Shown here: in pieces, positions 48,436 to 55,607 of the stretch | Layout: every line of letters begins with the position of its first letter | Position numbering within the stretch: the first letter of the stretch is position 1 | Source of the DNA: DASQUK01 sp035641315 | GTDB lineage: Bacteria; Actinomycetota; Acidimicrobiia; Acidimicrobiales; VFJN01 | Reading direction: 5' to 3' | Length of the DNA: 64,000 nt | Assembly (NCBI GenBank): GCA_035641315.1 | Contig: DASQUK010000193.1 | Span: forward strand, 45,710 to 109,709 | Notes under the pieces: generated by a model | Told to the model about the DNA's origin: nothing | The model's database searches: none | The model's input: the letters and a program-made list of their open reading frames with translations, nothing else | Translations under genes and position numbers: made by a program

Positions 48436-49937
48436 CGCTCCCCCACCAACCCGGCGACCCCTGCCACCATGGCCGCGGCGTGCTCGGCAGCCCGGGCGTT
48501 GCTCCGGTGGATAGACGCCCCGGCAGCGAAGAGGGCCTGCGCCTGGCGTTCGAGGCCCTGCGGGTCACCGGCAGTGCCCACCAACGTGACGACCGTCGCG
48601 ACGCCGGCCGTCCGGGCGGCCGACAGCGCAGGCCCGAACACCGCCGCCGGGTCGGGATGCGCGCCGTGGCCGAGCACGACGTCGAGCAGGACCACGCCCG
48701 GACCGGCGGATGCGCCGGCCGCAGCCGTGAGCCGGTCGGCAACGGGCCGGGGGTCGATCATCGGGTGCGGCCTCCCGGCGGTCAGCTCGTCGTCGCCGAG
48801 GTCGAGCACCGCATGGCCGCCGCCGGGATCGTCGTCTGGGCCCAAGCGCCGACCCGGGTCGTGGTCGTGGTGGACGTTGGAGCGCACCGGACCGAGGCGG
48901 TCCTCCAGCACGACGAGCGCCTCGGCGGCGTTGGTACCGCCGCTGAACAGGCCGAGCACCGGCCCGGGGCGCGACACGTCCCCCGCTGACGGCGGCATCC
49001 AGGCGCGGGGCTCGGGGAGTCGCAAGCCGAGCGTGGCCGCGATCTCGGCGGCCGCATCGGTGAGCGTCGGCCGACCCGGGCCGACCAGGGCGAGCACCAC
49101 CGGCGTGCGACAGCGGGTGGCCGTAGCCGTCACGACGGCGGCGACCTCGGGGTCGGGCGGCTTGGAGACGACGGCGATCACCTCCACGGCCGGGTCGTCG
49201 TCCAGCGCCGCGAGCGCCGCGAGGGTCGACGCACCGCCGACGGCGGCCGAGAGGTCCCGGCCGCCGACGCCCACCACGTGGCGGACCCCGATCCCCGCGC
49301 CGTCCAGCAGGCAGCACAGCTGCTGGGCCCCGGTGCCGGATGCGGCCACCAAACCGACCGGCCCCGGCACCACCACGTTGGCGAAGCCGAGCCCGACCCC
49401 GCCGAGGATGGCGGTGCCGCAGTCCGGTCCCATGACCAGCCGCCCCGAGGCCGCCGCCACCCGCTTGAGGGCGACCTCGGCCGCGACCTCGACCCCGTCG
49501 CTGAACACCATCACGTGCCGCCCGGCCCGCAGCGCGGCGGCGGCCTCGACGTAGGCGTGCGGCCCGGGGACCGACACCACCACCACGCCCGCGTCGGGCG
49601 ACTGGGCCGCAGCCGCCTCGACGCTCCGGGGCGCTACCTCCTGTGCACCGGCGACCGCCGACCGGCGCCGCTCGGTCAGGACGCGTTCGACGGTCGCCAG
49701 CGCCTCGTGGGCGGCGGCGTCACCGTCGGCCCGCACGGCGATCAGCAGGTCGTCGGCGGTCGCCCCGCGCTCGGCTTCGGGGAAGCCGGCATCGACCAGC
49801 AGGGTCCGGTTGAGCTCGGTCCCCATCGCCGCGATCACGGCCTCCACGCCCGGGAGCTCCCGGGCCGCGGCACTCGCCCGCATGAGCGTCACGGAGTCGT
49901 GGTAGCGGCCCCGCTCGACCCGCACGATCTCGGTCAC
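48432..49937 (-). CDS. fdrA: FdrA-family protein (AllF-like, acyl-CoA-synthetase fold)
   Basis: 501 residues from the GTG at 49937, which overlaps the DUF2877 stop. Fold resembles succinyl-CoA synthetase alpha: a Rossmann CoA-binding-like region with MGPDCGTAILGGVGLGFANV, VGLVAASGTGAQQLCCLLDG, GIGVRHVVGVGGRDLS and VIAVVSKPPDPEV. FdrA proteins are associated with carbamoyl transfer from a ureido acid (oxalurate in E. coli) to phosphate. The likely product, carbamoyl phosphate, would go to the carbamate kinase encoded two genes upstream. Confidence 0.92.
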   Translation of the reverse strand: MTEIVRVERGRYHDSVTLMRASAAARELPGVEAVIAAMGTELNRTLLVDAGFPEAERGATADDLLIAVRADGDAAAHEALATVERVLTERRRSAVAGAQEVAPRSVEAAAAQSPDAGVVVVSVPGPHAYVEAAAALRAGRHVMVFSDGVEVAAEVALKRVAAASGRLVMGPDCGTAILGGVGLGFANVVVPGPVGLVAASGTGAQQLCCLLDGAGIGVRHVVGVGGRDLSAAVGGASTLAALAALDDDPAVEVIAVVSKPPDPEVAAVVTATATRCRTPVVLALVGPGRPTLTDAAAEIAATLGLRLPEPRAWMPPSAGDVSRPGPVLGLFSGGTNAAEALVVLEDRLGPVRSNVHHDHDPGRRLGPDDDPGGGHAVLDLGDDELTAGRPHPMIDPRPVADRLTAAAGASAGPGVVLLDVVLGHGAHPDPAAVFGPALSAARTAGVATVVTLVGTAGDPQGLERQAQALFAAGASIHRSNARAAEHAAAMVAGVAGLVGER

Positions 49938-50779
49938 GCCCCGCCCCCACCGACCGGCGTTCCGGTGACGCAATCCGTCGATTCCCAACGGATTCCGTCA
50001 CCAGAACGGCGTCGAGGACCCTGCGCGTGGCTCACGCCAACCAGCAGGCCGACAGCCAGGTGCCAGCCGCTGGTGTGGCCGAGTGCGACCAGGCGATCGG
50101 TGGCGGCGGCGAGCCCGCCGGCACCCGCCAACGCCCGCAGCACGGCCGCAGCCTCGGGGACCACGGCGCCGACGTCGGCGGCCTCGAGCAGCGCCGCCGA
50201 CAACCGGCTGGTGGCGACCAGGGCGAGGGCCCGGACGGCGGCGCCCAGATCGTCGGCCGCCGGCGAGCCCAGCGCCCGCAGTGCGGCGAGCGCGCCCGCC
50301 ACCAGGTCGTCCCCTGCCGGCGTCAGTCCCGTCCCCCGCCCGAGCAGTCGCGCCGCCGCATCCCAGGCGTCGCCTGCGGCCAAGTCGCGGGCGAGGCGCT
50401 CGGCGGCGTGGGCCGGCAGCAGCGGGTCGGCGCGACCCAGCGCCAGGACCAGCGCCGCGAACCGGGCGACGGCCGCCGGATCGACCCCCGCCTCCAGGCG
50501 CACGCGCGGATCGAACCACCGGCGGACCGACAGCACCCGCCGGCCGTCCTGGTGGACGGCACCGTCGCCGACGGCGAGATCCGGTCCGGCGGCGAGCGGC
50601 AGCCCGTCGCCGCTGGCCACGACGGCGCACGGAAGCCGCACCCCGCCGGGCGCCACCACCGCGACCAGTCGCCCGTCGACGTCGAGGTAGGTGGCCGCCC
50701 GTCCCGCCGCGACAACGCTGCCCGGACGCACCGGACCGGTGAGCACGTCCCGCACGAGCACACTGGCAACGCCGTTCAT
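49934..50779 (-). CDS. DUF2877 protein (YlbF/AllH-like) with palindrome-encoded tail
   Basis: 281 residues. The family signature is LLGRGTGLTPAGDDLVAGAL (~155). It is the third member of the FdrA set and of the proposed carbamoyltransferase. The last ~23 residues, SGDGIRWESTDCVTGTPVGG and on, are encoded by the 47-bp palindrome at 49960-50006 and are not expected in the family. ATG overlaps the carbamate kinase stop. Function is inferred from the E. coli locus. Confidence 0.88.
   Translation of the reverse strand: MNGVASVLVRDVLTGPVRPGSVVAAGRAATYLDVDGRLVAVVAPGGVRLPCAVVASGDGLPLAAGPDLAVGDGAVHQDGRRVLSVRRWFDPRVRLEAGVDPAAVARFAALVLALGRADPLLPAHAAERLARDLAAGDAWDAAARLLGRGTGLTPAGDDLVAGALAALRALGSPAADDLGAAVRALALVATSRLSAALLEAADVGAVVPEAAAVLRALAGAGGLAAATDRLVALGHTSGWHLAVGLLVGVSHAQGPRRRSGDGIRWESTDCVTGTPVGGGGA
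49960..50006. repeat. Dispersed palindrome, 47-bp family, copy 3, inside the DUF2877 gene end
   Basis: Left arm TTCCGGTGACGCAATCCGT, loop CGATTCCCA, and a right arm with two mismatches. The loop matches copy 1 with one change and the same orientation. It lies 24 bases before the end of the DUF2877 gene and is translated as its tail. Confidence 0.9.
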
Positions 50780-51750
50780 CGCCCCACCCCCACCGCGGCC
50801 GGGGCCGTGACCCGGGTGCCACAGCGCCCGTGGAGGGCGTCGGCGGCCCGCCCCAGGGGCCCGATGGTGGCCGCCTGGCCCGTCGCCTCAACGAACCGGA
50901 GGACGGCCTCCACCTTGGGTGCCATCGACCCGACGCCGAACTCCCCCCGGGCCGCGAGCTGGCGCAGCTCCGTCGTGTCCACGGCGTCGAGCCACCGCTC
51001 GCCCGGCTTCCCGAAGTCGACGGCCACCCCGTCCACGTCGGTGAGGATCACCAGCCGGTCGGCGCCCAGCTCGGCCGCCAGCAGCGCCGCCGCCAGGTCC
51101 TTGTCGACGACGGCGTCCACGCCCACCAGTTGTCCGCCGGCGTCCTCGATCATGGGAACGCCACCGCCGCCGTTGGCGATGACCACGGCACCGGTGGCGA
51201 GCAGCATCCGGACGGTGTGCGCCTCGAGGCTGCGGACCGGCTCGGGCGACGGCACGACCCGGCGCCAGCCGCCACCCCCGCCCCCGCTCGGGCCGCCGGT
51301 GTCCCGCCACACCTGGGTCGGGTCGTCGGCCATGGCGGCCGCCGCCTCGTCGGCGCTCACGGCCCGGCCGATCGGCTTGGTGGGCTCCCGCCACGCCGGG
51401 TCGTCGGCCCGGACCAGCACCCGCGACAGCACCGGCACGACCGGGCGGTCGATCCCGGCCGCACGCAGCTCGGCCTCGAGGGCGGTGAGCATCGCCAGCG
51501 CGATCGTGGCCTGCGTCTGCGCCACGCACCAGTGCAGCGGCATGGCCGGCACCACATGCCGGGCGAGCACGTTCTTGGTGAGGAGGTTCCCGACCTGGGG
51601 CCCGTTGCCGTGGGTCACGACGACCTCGCCGCCCTCCGCCACCAGCGCCGCCACCTCGACCATCGCCCGCCGGATGGTGGCGATCTGCTGCTCGGCCGTC
51701 CCCGCCGCGCCGCGGGGCACGATGGCGTGGCCGCCGAGTGCGACCACCAT
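50776..51750 (-). CDS. arcC: Carbamate kinase
   Basis: 324 residues from the ATG at 51750 (MVVALGGHAIVPRG). Signatures: ALGGHAIV, VVTHGNGPQVGNLL, VIANGGGGVPMIED, DKDLAAALLAAELGADRLVILTDVDGV and FGVGSMAPKVEAVLRF. It makes ATP from carbamoyl phosphate and ADP, releasing ammonia and CO2, so its place here implies catabolic carbamoyl phosphate. A TTG at 51774 with TACCAT 7 nt upstream is an alternative leaderless start adding eight residues, and marks a possible internal promoter. A Gly-rich insert lies near 170. Confidence 0.95.
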   Translation of the reverse strand: MVVALGGHAIVPRGAAGTAEQQIATIRRAMVEVAALVAEGGEVVVTHGNGPQVGNLLTKNVLARHVVPAMPLHWCVAQTQATIALAMLTALEAELRAAGIDRPVVPVLSRVLVRADDPAWREPTKPIGRAVSADEAAAAMADDPTQVWRDTGGPSGGGGGGWRRVVPSPEPVRSLEAHTVRMLLATGAVVIANGGGGVPMIEDAGGQLVGVDAVVDKDLAAALLAAELGADRLVILTDVDGVAVDFGKPGERWLDAVDTTELRQLAARGEFGVGSMAPKVEAVLRFVEATGQAATIGPLGRAADALHGRCGTRVTAPAAVGVGR

Positions 51751-51813
51751 GCGGCGGGTCGTCGGTGTGCTCAAGTACCGGATGGTAGGGCGAGACGCGT
51801 GTTTCCCGCTCTC

Positions 51814-51863
51814 GGCGCCTGCGGCGCCGGGCCGCTCGGGCCACGGCTGCGCGTAGCGCAGCC
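51814..51863. other. Hairpin pair between the amidohydrolase and carbamate kinase genes
   Basis: GGCGCC-TGC-GGCGCC (51814-51828) and GGCTGCGC-GTA-GCGCAGCC (51845-51863), both perfect. They follow the amidohydrolase stop by 16 bases in the direction of transcription, with no T-run. They may attenuate transcription or process the mRNA between the first gene and the rest. Confidence 0.5.
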
Positions 51864-51878
51864 TCAGGGAATGACCGA

Positions 51879-52982
51879 TTACGCCTCGCCCACCTCGACC
51901 ACCGCGGCCACCGGTCCCCCGCCCGACGGTCCCTGGTGCAGGGCGGCGACCGACACGAACACGGCCGGATCGCCCACGGCCGCCGCGGCGACGCCGCCGA
52001 CCGCCCCCTTGATGTGGCGGTGGTGGTGGACGTCGGAGTCGTCGAGGGCAACCTGCCGCCGCCCCCGCAGCCGGCCCGTGGGATCGGCCTCGCACTTGAT
52101 GAACACGTTCACCAGCCGGTCGCCGAGGTCGGCCGCCACCGGGCGCTCCGGCAGGTCGAGGTCGGCCGAGCGAATGGCGGCGTAGATGCCCTCGGCATCG
52201 AGAGCATCGCGCATGACCGAGTGCCCGACCCGGAAGCGTCCGCCGACCCCGGGGGCGTTCCCGACCACCACGATCTGGGCCCGGTCGAGCTCCACGCCCG
52301 ACGAGCACGACGCCACGCTCGAGAACAGCGACAGGTCGCGCCCGATCGCATCCGCGTCCGGCATGTCGATCTCGCCGAGGGCGACGGCGATGCCGAGCGC
52401 CGCGGTCCCGTTCGACAGGTTCATCGACTCCAACGGCTCGTCGGTGACCGTGGTCTCGCCCCGGGCCCGGGCCTCCTCGATGCTGGCCATGGTGAGCAAC
52501 GGCGTCTTGGTCTGGACGTAGTGCACGTCGGCGGGATCGTCGATGCCTGCGTCAGCCATGGCCTTGCGTACGCCCTCGGCCACCGTGGCCACCATCGCCC
52601 GCCGTCCGATGTGCTCGGGCAGGATCACCTCGCTCATCGCCACCCCGACCGACAGCCGGGTCTCATCGGAGGTCGTCCCCTCGCCCGGTACCCGGGCGAA
52701 GACGGTGGCGTGGGGGGTGAGCACCCCGTCGGTGCCGCCCGACCACACCATCGGGACCATGCCGACCTCGGCCTCGGTGCGCGCGCCGCGTTCGAGCAGC
52801 ACCCCCCGAAAGGCCTGGTCGGCGAGGATGCGCGTGAAGTCGTTGACCCCGCCGTTGCCCTCGGTCTTGCCTATGATGGCCACGACGTCATCGACCGCGA
52901 ACGCACCCGCGGCGATGAGCTCCGCCAAGCCGGACGCGTCCGACACGCTCTCGAGCACGATCTTGTGGGCGACGTAGGGCAC
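51879..52982 (-). CDS. Ring-opening amidohydrolase (barbiturase / cyanuric acid amidohydrolase family)
   Basis: 367 residues from the GTG at 52982, which has the ribosome site GAGGAGG. Family motifs, one per repeat domain: IGKTEGNGGVNDFTR (~38), MVWSGGTDGVLTPH (~80), VQTKTPLLT (~160), SVASCSSGVELDRAQ (~228, nucleophile Ser) and HHHRHIKGAVGG (~335). Members hydrolyse barbiturate to ureidomalonate or cyanurate to carboxybiuret; I cannot tell which by eye. It is first in the operon and has a good sigma-70 promoter. The carbamoyl-handling genes downstream fit a ureido-acid product. Confidence 0.9.
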   Translation of the reverse strand: MPYVAHKIVLESVSDASGLAELIAAGAFAVDDVVAIIGKTEGNGGVNDFTRILADQAFRGVLLERGARTEAEVGMVPMVWSGGTDGVLTPHATVFARVPGEGTTSDETRLSVGVAMSEVILPEHIGRRAMVATVAEGVRKAMADAGIDDPADVHYVQTKTPLLTMASIEEARARGETTVTDEPLESMNLSNGTAALGIAVALGEIDMPDADAIGRDLSLFSSVASCSSGVELDRAQIVVVGNAPGVGGRFRVGHSVMRDALDAEGIYAAIRSADLDLPERPVAADLGDRLVNVFIKCEADPTGRLRGRRQVALDDSDVHHHRHIKGAVGGVAAAAVGDPAVFVSVAALHQGPSGGGPVAAVVEVGEA

Positions 52983-53028
52983 CGGTGTCCTCCTCGGGGT
53001 CGCCGACTGGCGACCGAGCGAATCGGAC

Positions 53029-53056
53029 AGCGTAGGTCCGCCCTACGTGGTGTCAA
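53029..53056 (-). promoter_or_regulatory. Sigma-70-type promoter of the ring-opening/carbamoyl operon
   Basis: On the minus strand TTGACA (53056-53051), a 16-bp spacer, and TACGCT (53034-53029). The expected transcript start near 53022 leaves a ~40-nt leader with a ribosome site before the GTG at 52982. Part of an overlapping dyad, CCACGTAGGGC around -25, could be an operator; not certain. Confidence 0.7.
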
Positions 53057-53095
53057 CGACCGGCGTGGCGGGCGCAAGCGTTTGCGGTCACGGCG

Positions 53096-53752
53096 CTAGA
53101 ACAGCACCACCTCGGTGAAGAGACCCGAGGAGACAGGCTCGAACGGGCTGTCGCCGCGCATGGTCTGGATGAGCCGCTGGGCGGCCTCGTCGCCCATCCA
53201 CGCGTCACCGGCCTGCCCGAACTCCCGCATCGAGTTGTACTCCATGACTGCGCACAGCAACCCAGCCTGAGGACCCGCATGGTTCAGTTCGAACAGGCGG
53301 CAACCCACTGCTTCATGGGTGTCGCAAAGGTCGAAGGCTTCGCGGACGAAGGCCAGGGTGTCGTCCCAGCGTCCCGGACGCGGACGACCCAGGCGAGCGT
53401 CGAGCACCCGGCCCCGACCACGCTTGCCCTCGGCGCGCCCGAGATCGATCTCGACCAGCACGGCCGTCGACTCGTACGTGAAGGGGGCTTCTGCCTCCCT
53501 GATCCGATGGTTGTACGACTGCGCCTCGGCATCCGCCAATGTGTCGTCGAGGTAGGTCCCGTACGTGGTGAGGTCATTGAACTCGCAGGTCAGCACCAAC
53601 AGGCCCGTGTTGGGCCCGGCGGTGGCTGCCTGCGTCAGCCGGCTGTTGCTCGCGCCGTGGCGATCGGCCAGCTTGACCCCCTCGGTGATGAGGCCGATGG
53701 AGTCGTCGTAACGTCCCGGCCGCGGACGCAGGTTCCAACTGCGAACGATCAT
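53096..53752 (-). CDS. Tandem dimeric alpha/beta-barrel protein (NIPSNAP/ABM-like)
   Basis: 218 residues in two similar halves (about 1-105 and 110-218). Each begins R-P-x-PGRYDD/PGRWDD, then a helix ending in D-x-H, and has a core AATAGPNTGLLVLTCEFNDL / NHAGPQAGLLCAVMEYNSM followed by a helical end. This is a duplicated ferredoxin-like barrel domain as in monooxygenase-like and NIPSNAP proteins; no catalytic residues are clear. A ribosome site (AAAGGGGGAG) precedes the ATG. It lies directly upstream of the ring-opening operon, 113 bases away on the same strand, and has no proven link to it. The 222-base gap beyond its start shows only small hairpins. Confidence 0.65.
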   Translation of the reverse strand: MIVRSWNLRPRPGRYDDSIGLITEGVKLADRHGASNSRLTQAATAGPNTGLLVLTCEFNDLTTYGTYLDDTLADAEAQSYNHRIREAEAPFTYESTAVLVEIDLGRAEGKRGRGRVLDARLGRPRPGRWDDTLAFVREAFDLCDTHEAVGCRLFELNHAGPQAGLLCAVMEYNSMREFGQAGDAWMGDEAAQRLIQTMRGDSPFEPVSSGLFTEVVLF

Positions 53753-53974
53753 CGATCACTCCCCCTTTCCCGGCGCGACGCCGGATGCCTCTTGGTCGAG
53801 AGTGGACGGGCCGCGTTCAGGCAGGTCCCGAGAGCGAGGCGAACGCACGAGAGGTTCGACATCCCGCATGGGACCACCTCCTGGGCCGACGACCCAGCCA
53901 TCCCACTGTGGGTCTATCGGCAACCACCGTCCATTACAACCTGGCTACAAACCAGGCACTAACCCACTCGGGCG

Positions 53975-54358
53975 CTACGACGGGTGGCGGCGAACGCGGG
54001 CGCTGAGGAGGTCTCGGAGGCTGACGATCCCGACCAGCGCGTTCCCCTCGACGACCGGAAGGTGGCGGAACCCGCTGCCGAGCATGATCTCGGCCGCTCG
54101 CTCCGAGTCCACATCGGGCTCCGCCGTCTCCGGGTCGCGTGTCATCCATCGGGACACGGGTGAACGAGCCAGGTCGTCACCCGACGCCGCCGCCCGCAAG
54201 ACGTCGCGCTCGGTGAAGATCCCCACCAACGCCTCCCCCTGCATGACGACGGCCGAACCGATGCGACCCTTGACCATGGCCGCCACCGCCTCCGCCACCG
54301 GGCCGTCGGGCGCGACCGTGAACACGTCGGTTGTCATGATCTGGGCGAGCTCAACCAT
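53975..54358 (-). CDS. CBS-domain pair protein
   Basis: 127 residues made only of two CBS domains: about 7-58 (IMTTDVFTVAPDGPVAEAV to VGIFTERDVLRA) and 70-122 (WMTRDPETAEPDVDSERAA to VGIVSLRDLLSA). Such stand-alone pairs bind adenine nucleotides and often act as energy sensors or dormancy-linked proteins. It follows the 81-residue gene below on the same strand, 43 bases apart, and probably shares its transcript. Confidence 0.9.
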   Translation of the reverse strand: MVELAQIMTTDVFTVAPDGPVAEAVAAMVKGRIGSAVVMQGEALVGIFTERDVLRAAASGDDLARSPVSRWMTRDPETAEPDVDSERAAEIMLGSGFRHLPVVEGNALVGIVSLRDLLSARVRRHPS

Positions 54359-54401
54359 CCTGCCCTCCGCGACGCGCCGCCCGTCCGGGTCCCGCCGTCT
54401 A

Positions 54402-54647
54402 TCAGCCGCCCTCGCCACCCACCTCGTCGAGCTCCGGATCGCTCACGGCCGAGGACGGTCCGGCCAAGTCCGGGTCGATCTGTCGCCACAGGGCGCCCGC
54501 CCACGAGCCCAATCGTGGCCAGTCGCGCCAGAACACCTGCAACGCAGCATCGTCGAGCGTCGCCGCGGCTTTGTCGGACGTCACTTCGTCGGCCACGTCC
54601 TCCAGAGCCGACAGCGCTGCGAGTAACCGCTCCGAGAGATCATCCAT
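54402..54647 (-). CDS. Conserved-looking small acidic protein
   Basis: 81 residues from the ATG at 54647, preceded by a strong ribosome site (AGAGGAGGGG, 7 nt). Mostly helical: DDLSERLLAALSALEDVADE, then a Trp-rich part, FWRDWPRLGSWAGALWRQID, and an acidic tail. I recognise no family. It is the first gene of a two-gene unit with the CBS protein, divergent from the Rieske cluster. Confidence 0.6.
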   Translation of the reverse strand: MDDLSERLLAALSALEDVADEVTSDKAAATLDDAALQVFWRDWPRLGSWAGALWRQIDPDLAGPSSAVSDPELDEVGGEGG

Positions 54648-54748
54648 CAGCGCCCCTCCTCTCGGCTGGGCCACCCGAGATATAGCACTACGCGACCCTA
54701 CGGCCGGTGGTCGAGGAGCAAATGTCCCGCCGCGTCGGCGGTTGTCTC

Positions 54749-54776
54749 TTGACTTCGATTCGGCCGGTCGTAGCTT
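54749..54776 (+). promoter_or_regulatory. Sigma-70-type promoter of the small-protein/Rieske/AsnC unit
   Basis: TTGACT (54749-54754), a 16-bp spacer, and TAGCTT (54771-54776). It lies 35 bases before the 43-codon gene at 54811, leaving a short leader with a ribosome site. Confidence 0.6.
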
Positions 54777-54810
54777 GAGGATCGAAGCAGCGCGACAGGG
54801 GGTGGTCGAC

Positions 54811-54942
54811 ATGCCACTCGACCGGATCGTCGGCTCTCGTCGCATCGAGGGCGGCAGGGTGGCGGAGTCGACCGCCTACGTCAACTGGCTCGACCCCTAC
54901 ATCCAGATGGGCCTGGTCGACGCCAGCAACCTCACGACCTGA
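54811..54942 (+). CDS. 43-residue small protein, first in the Rieske unit
   Basis: ATG at 54811 with GGGGGTGG as ribosome site and a promoter 35 bases upstream. It reads MPLDRIVGSRRIEGGRVAES, then TAYVNWLDPYIQMG and a short end. No membrane helix, no cysteines. The stop lies 10 bases before the Rieske start, so the two are surely co-transcribed. Family unknown to me; the clean expression signals argue that it is a real gene. Confidence 0.55.
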   Translation: MPLDRIVGSRRIEGGRVAESTAYVNWLDPYIQMGLVDASNLTT

Positions 54943-54952
54943 GGAGGGGAGC

Positions 54953-55303
54953 GTGGCGGACGAGCTGCCGGTGTGCGCGGTCTCCGAGCTCACCCCCGGC
55001 ACGGTCAGGGGTGCGGGCCACTACGCGGTGGGAAACGCCAGCGGCCACCTGTTCGCCGTGAGCCGCAGGTGTCGTCACCTCGGGGCCGACCTCGCCGGCG
55101 GGTCCATCGACAGGCAGGGCTGTCTCGTGTGTCCCTGGCACGGCTCCAAGTACGACGTCGAGACCGGTCGGATGGTGCGCGGGCCGCAGGGCGTGTACGC
55201 GAAGGTCCCCGGTCTGGGCGCAGCCAACATCGCTTTGACACGAGTCTTCCCGTTGCGTCGGGCGGAGGTCGTCGAGCGCGATGCCACCGTCTTCGTCCGC
55301 TGA
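54953..55303 (+). CDS. Rieske [2Fe-2S] ferredoxin-like protein
   Basis: 116 residues. Cluster ligands Cys40 and His42 (RCRHLGADLAGG) and Cys60 and His63 (CPWHGSKYD), the C-x-H ... C-x2-H pattern. No membrane helix or signal peptide, so a soluble electron carrier, like those serving oxygenases or assembled as stand-alone Rieske proteins. No oxygenase is adjacent. GTG start with GAGGGGAG upstream. Confidence 0.92.
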   Translation: MADELPVCAVSELTPGTVRGAGHYAVGNASGHLFAVSRRCRHLGADLAGGSIDRQGCLVCPWHGSKYDVETGRMVRGPQGVYAKVPGLGAANIALTRVFPLRRAEVVERDATVFVR

Positions 55304-55341
55304 ACCGCCTGACCCGCGCTGTGCGGCGAAAGGAGGCGCGT

Positions 55342-55572
55342 GTGGATGCCTATGTACTGATCCAGACCGAGGTGGGAGCGGCTGCTGACGTCTCCGCCGA
55401 GATCGGCGCCTTCGAGGGAGTGCTCTCGGCCGAGGCCATCACCGGCCCCTACGACGTGATCGCACACGTACGGGCCGAGAACGTCGATGCCCTCGGCAAG
55501 CTCGTGGTGTCGCGCATCCAGCTCGTCGCAGGCGTAACCCGCACCCTCACCTGCCCGATCGTCCGCCTTTGA
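55342..55572 (+). CDS. Stand-alone Lrp/AsnC ligand-binding domain (RAM) protein
   Basis: 76 residues from the GTG at 55342, with AAAGGAGG upstream. It is only the C-terminal effector domain of Lrp/AsnC regulators: DAYVLIQTEVGAAADVSAEI, then ITGPYDVIAHVRAENVDALGK and GVTRTLTCPIV. There is no DNA-binding domain. Such proteins form octamer-like barrels that bind amino acids; their role is unclear. Last gene of the Rieske unit. Confidence 0.9.
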   Translation: MDAYVLIQTEVGAAADVSAEIGAFEGVLSAEAITGPYDVIAHVRAENVDALGKLVVSRIQLVAGVTRTLTCPIVRL

Positions 55573-55607
55573 CCGGGCGGGACCGGCGGCCCGCCTTCCG
55601 CGGCACG

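Noticed and set aside
53279..53962. 227-codon plus-strand frame
   Set aside because: It is antisense to the tandem barrel protein, which has two matching domain halves and a good ribosome site; the plus-strand text shows no motif.
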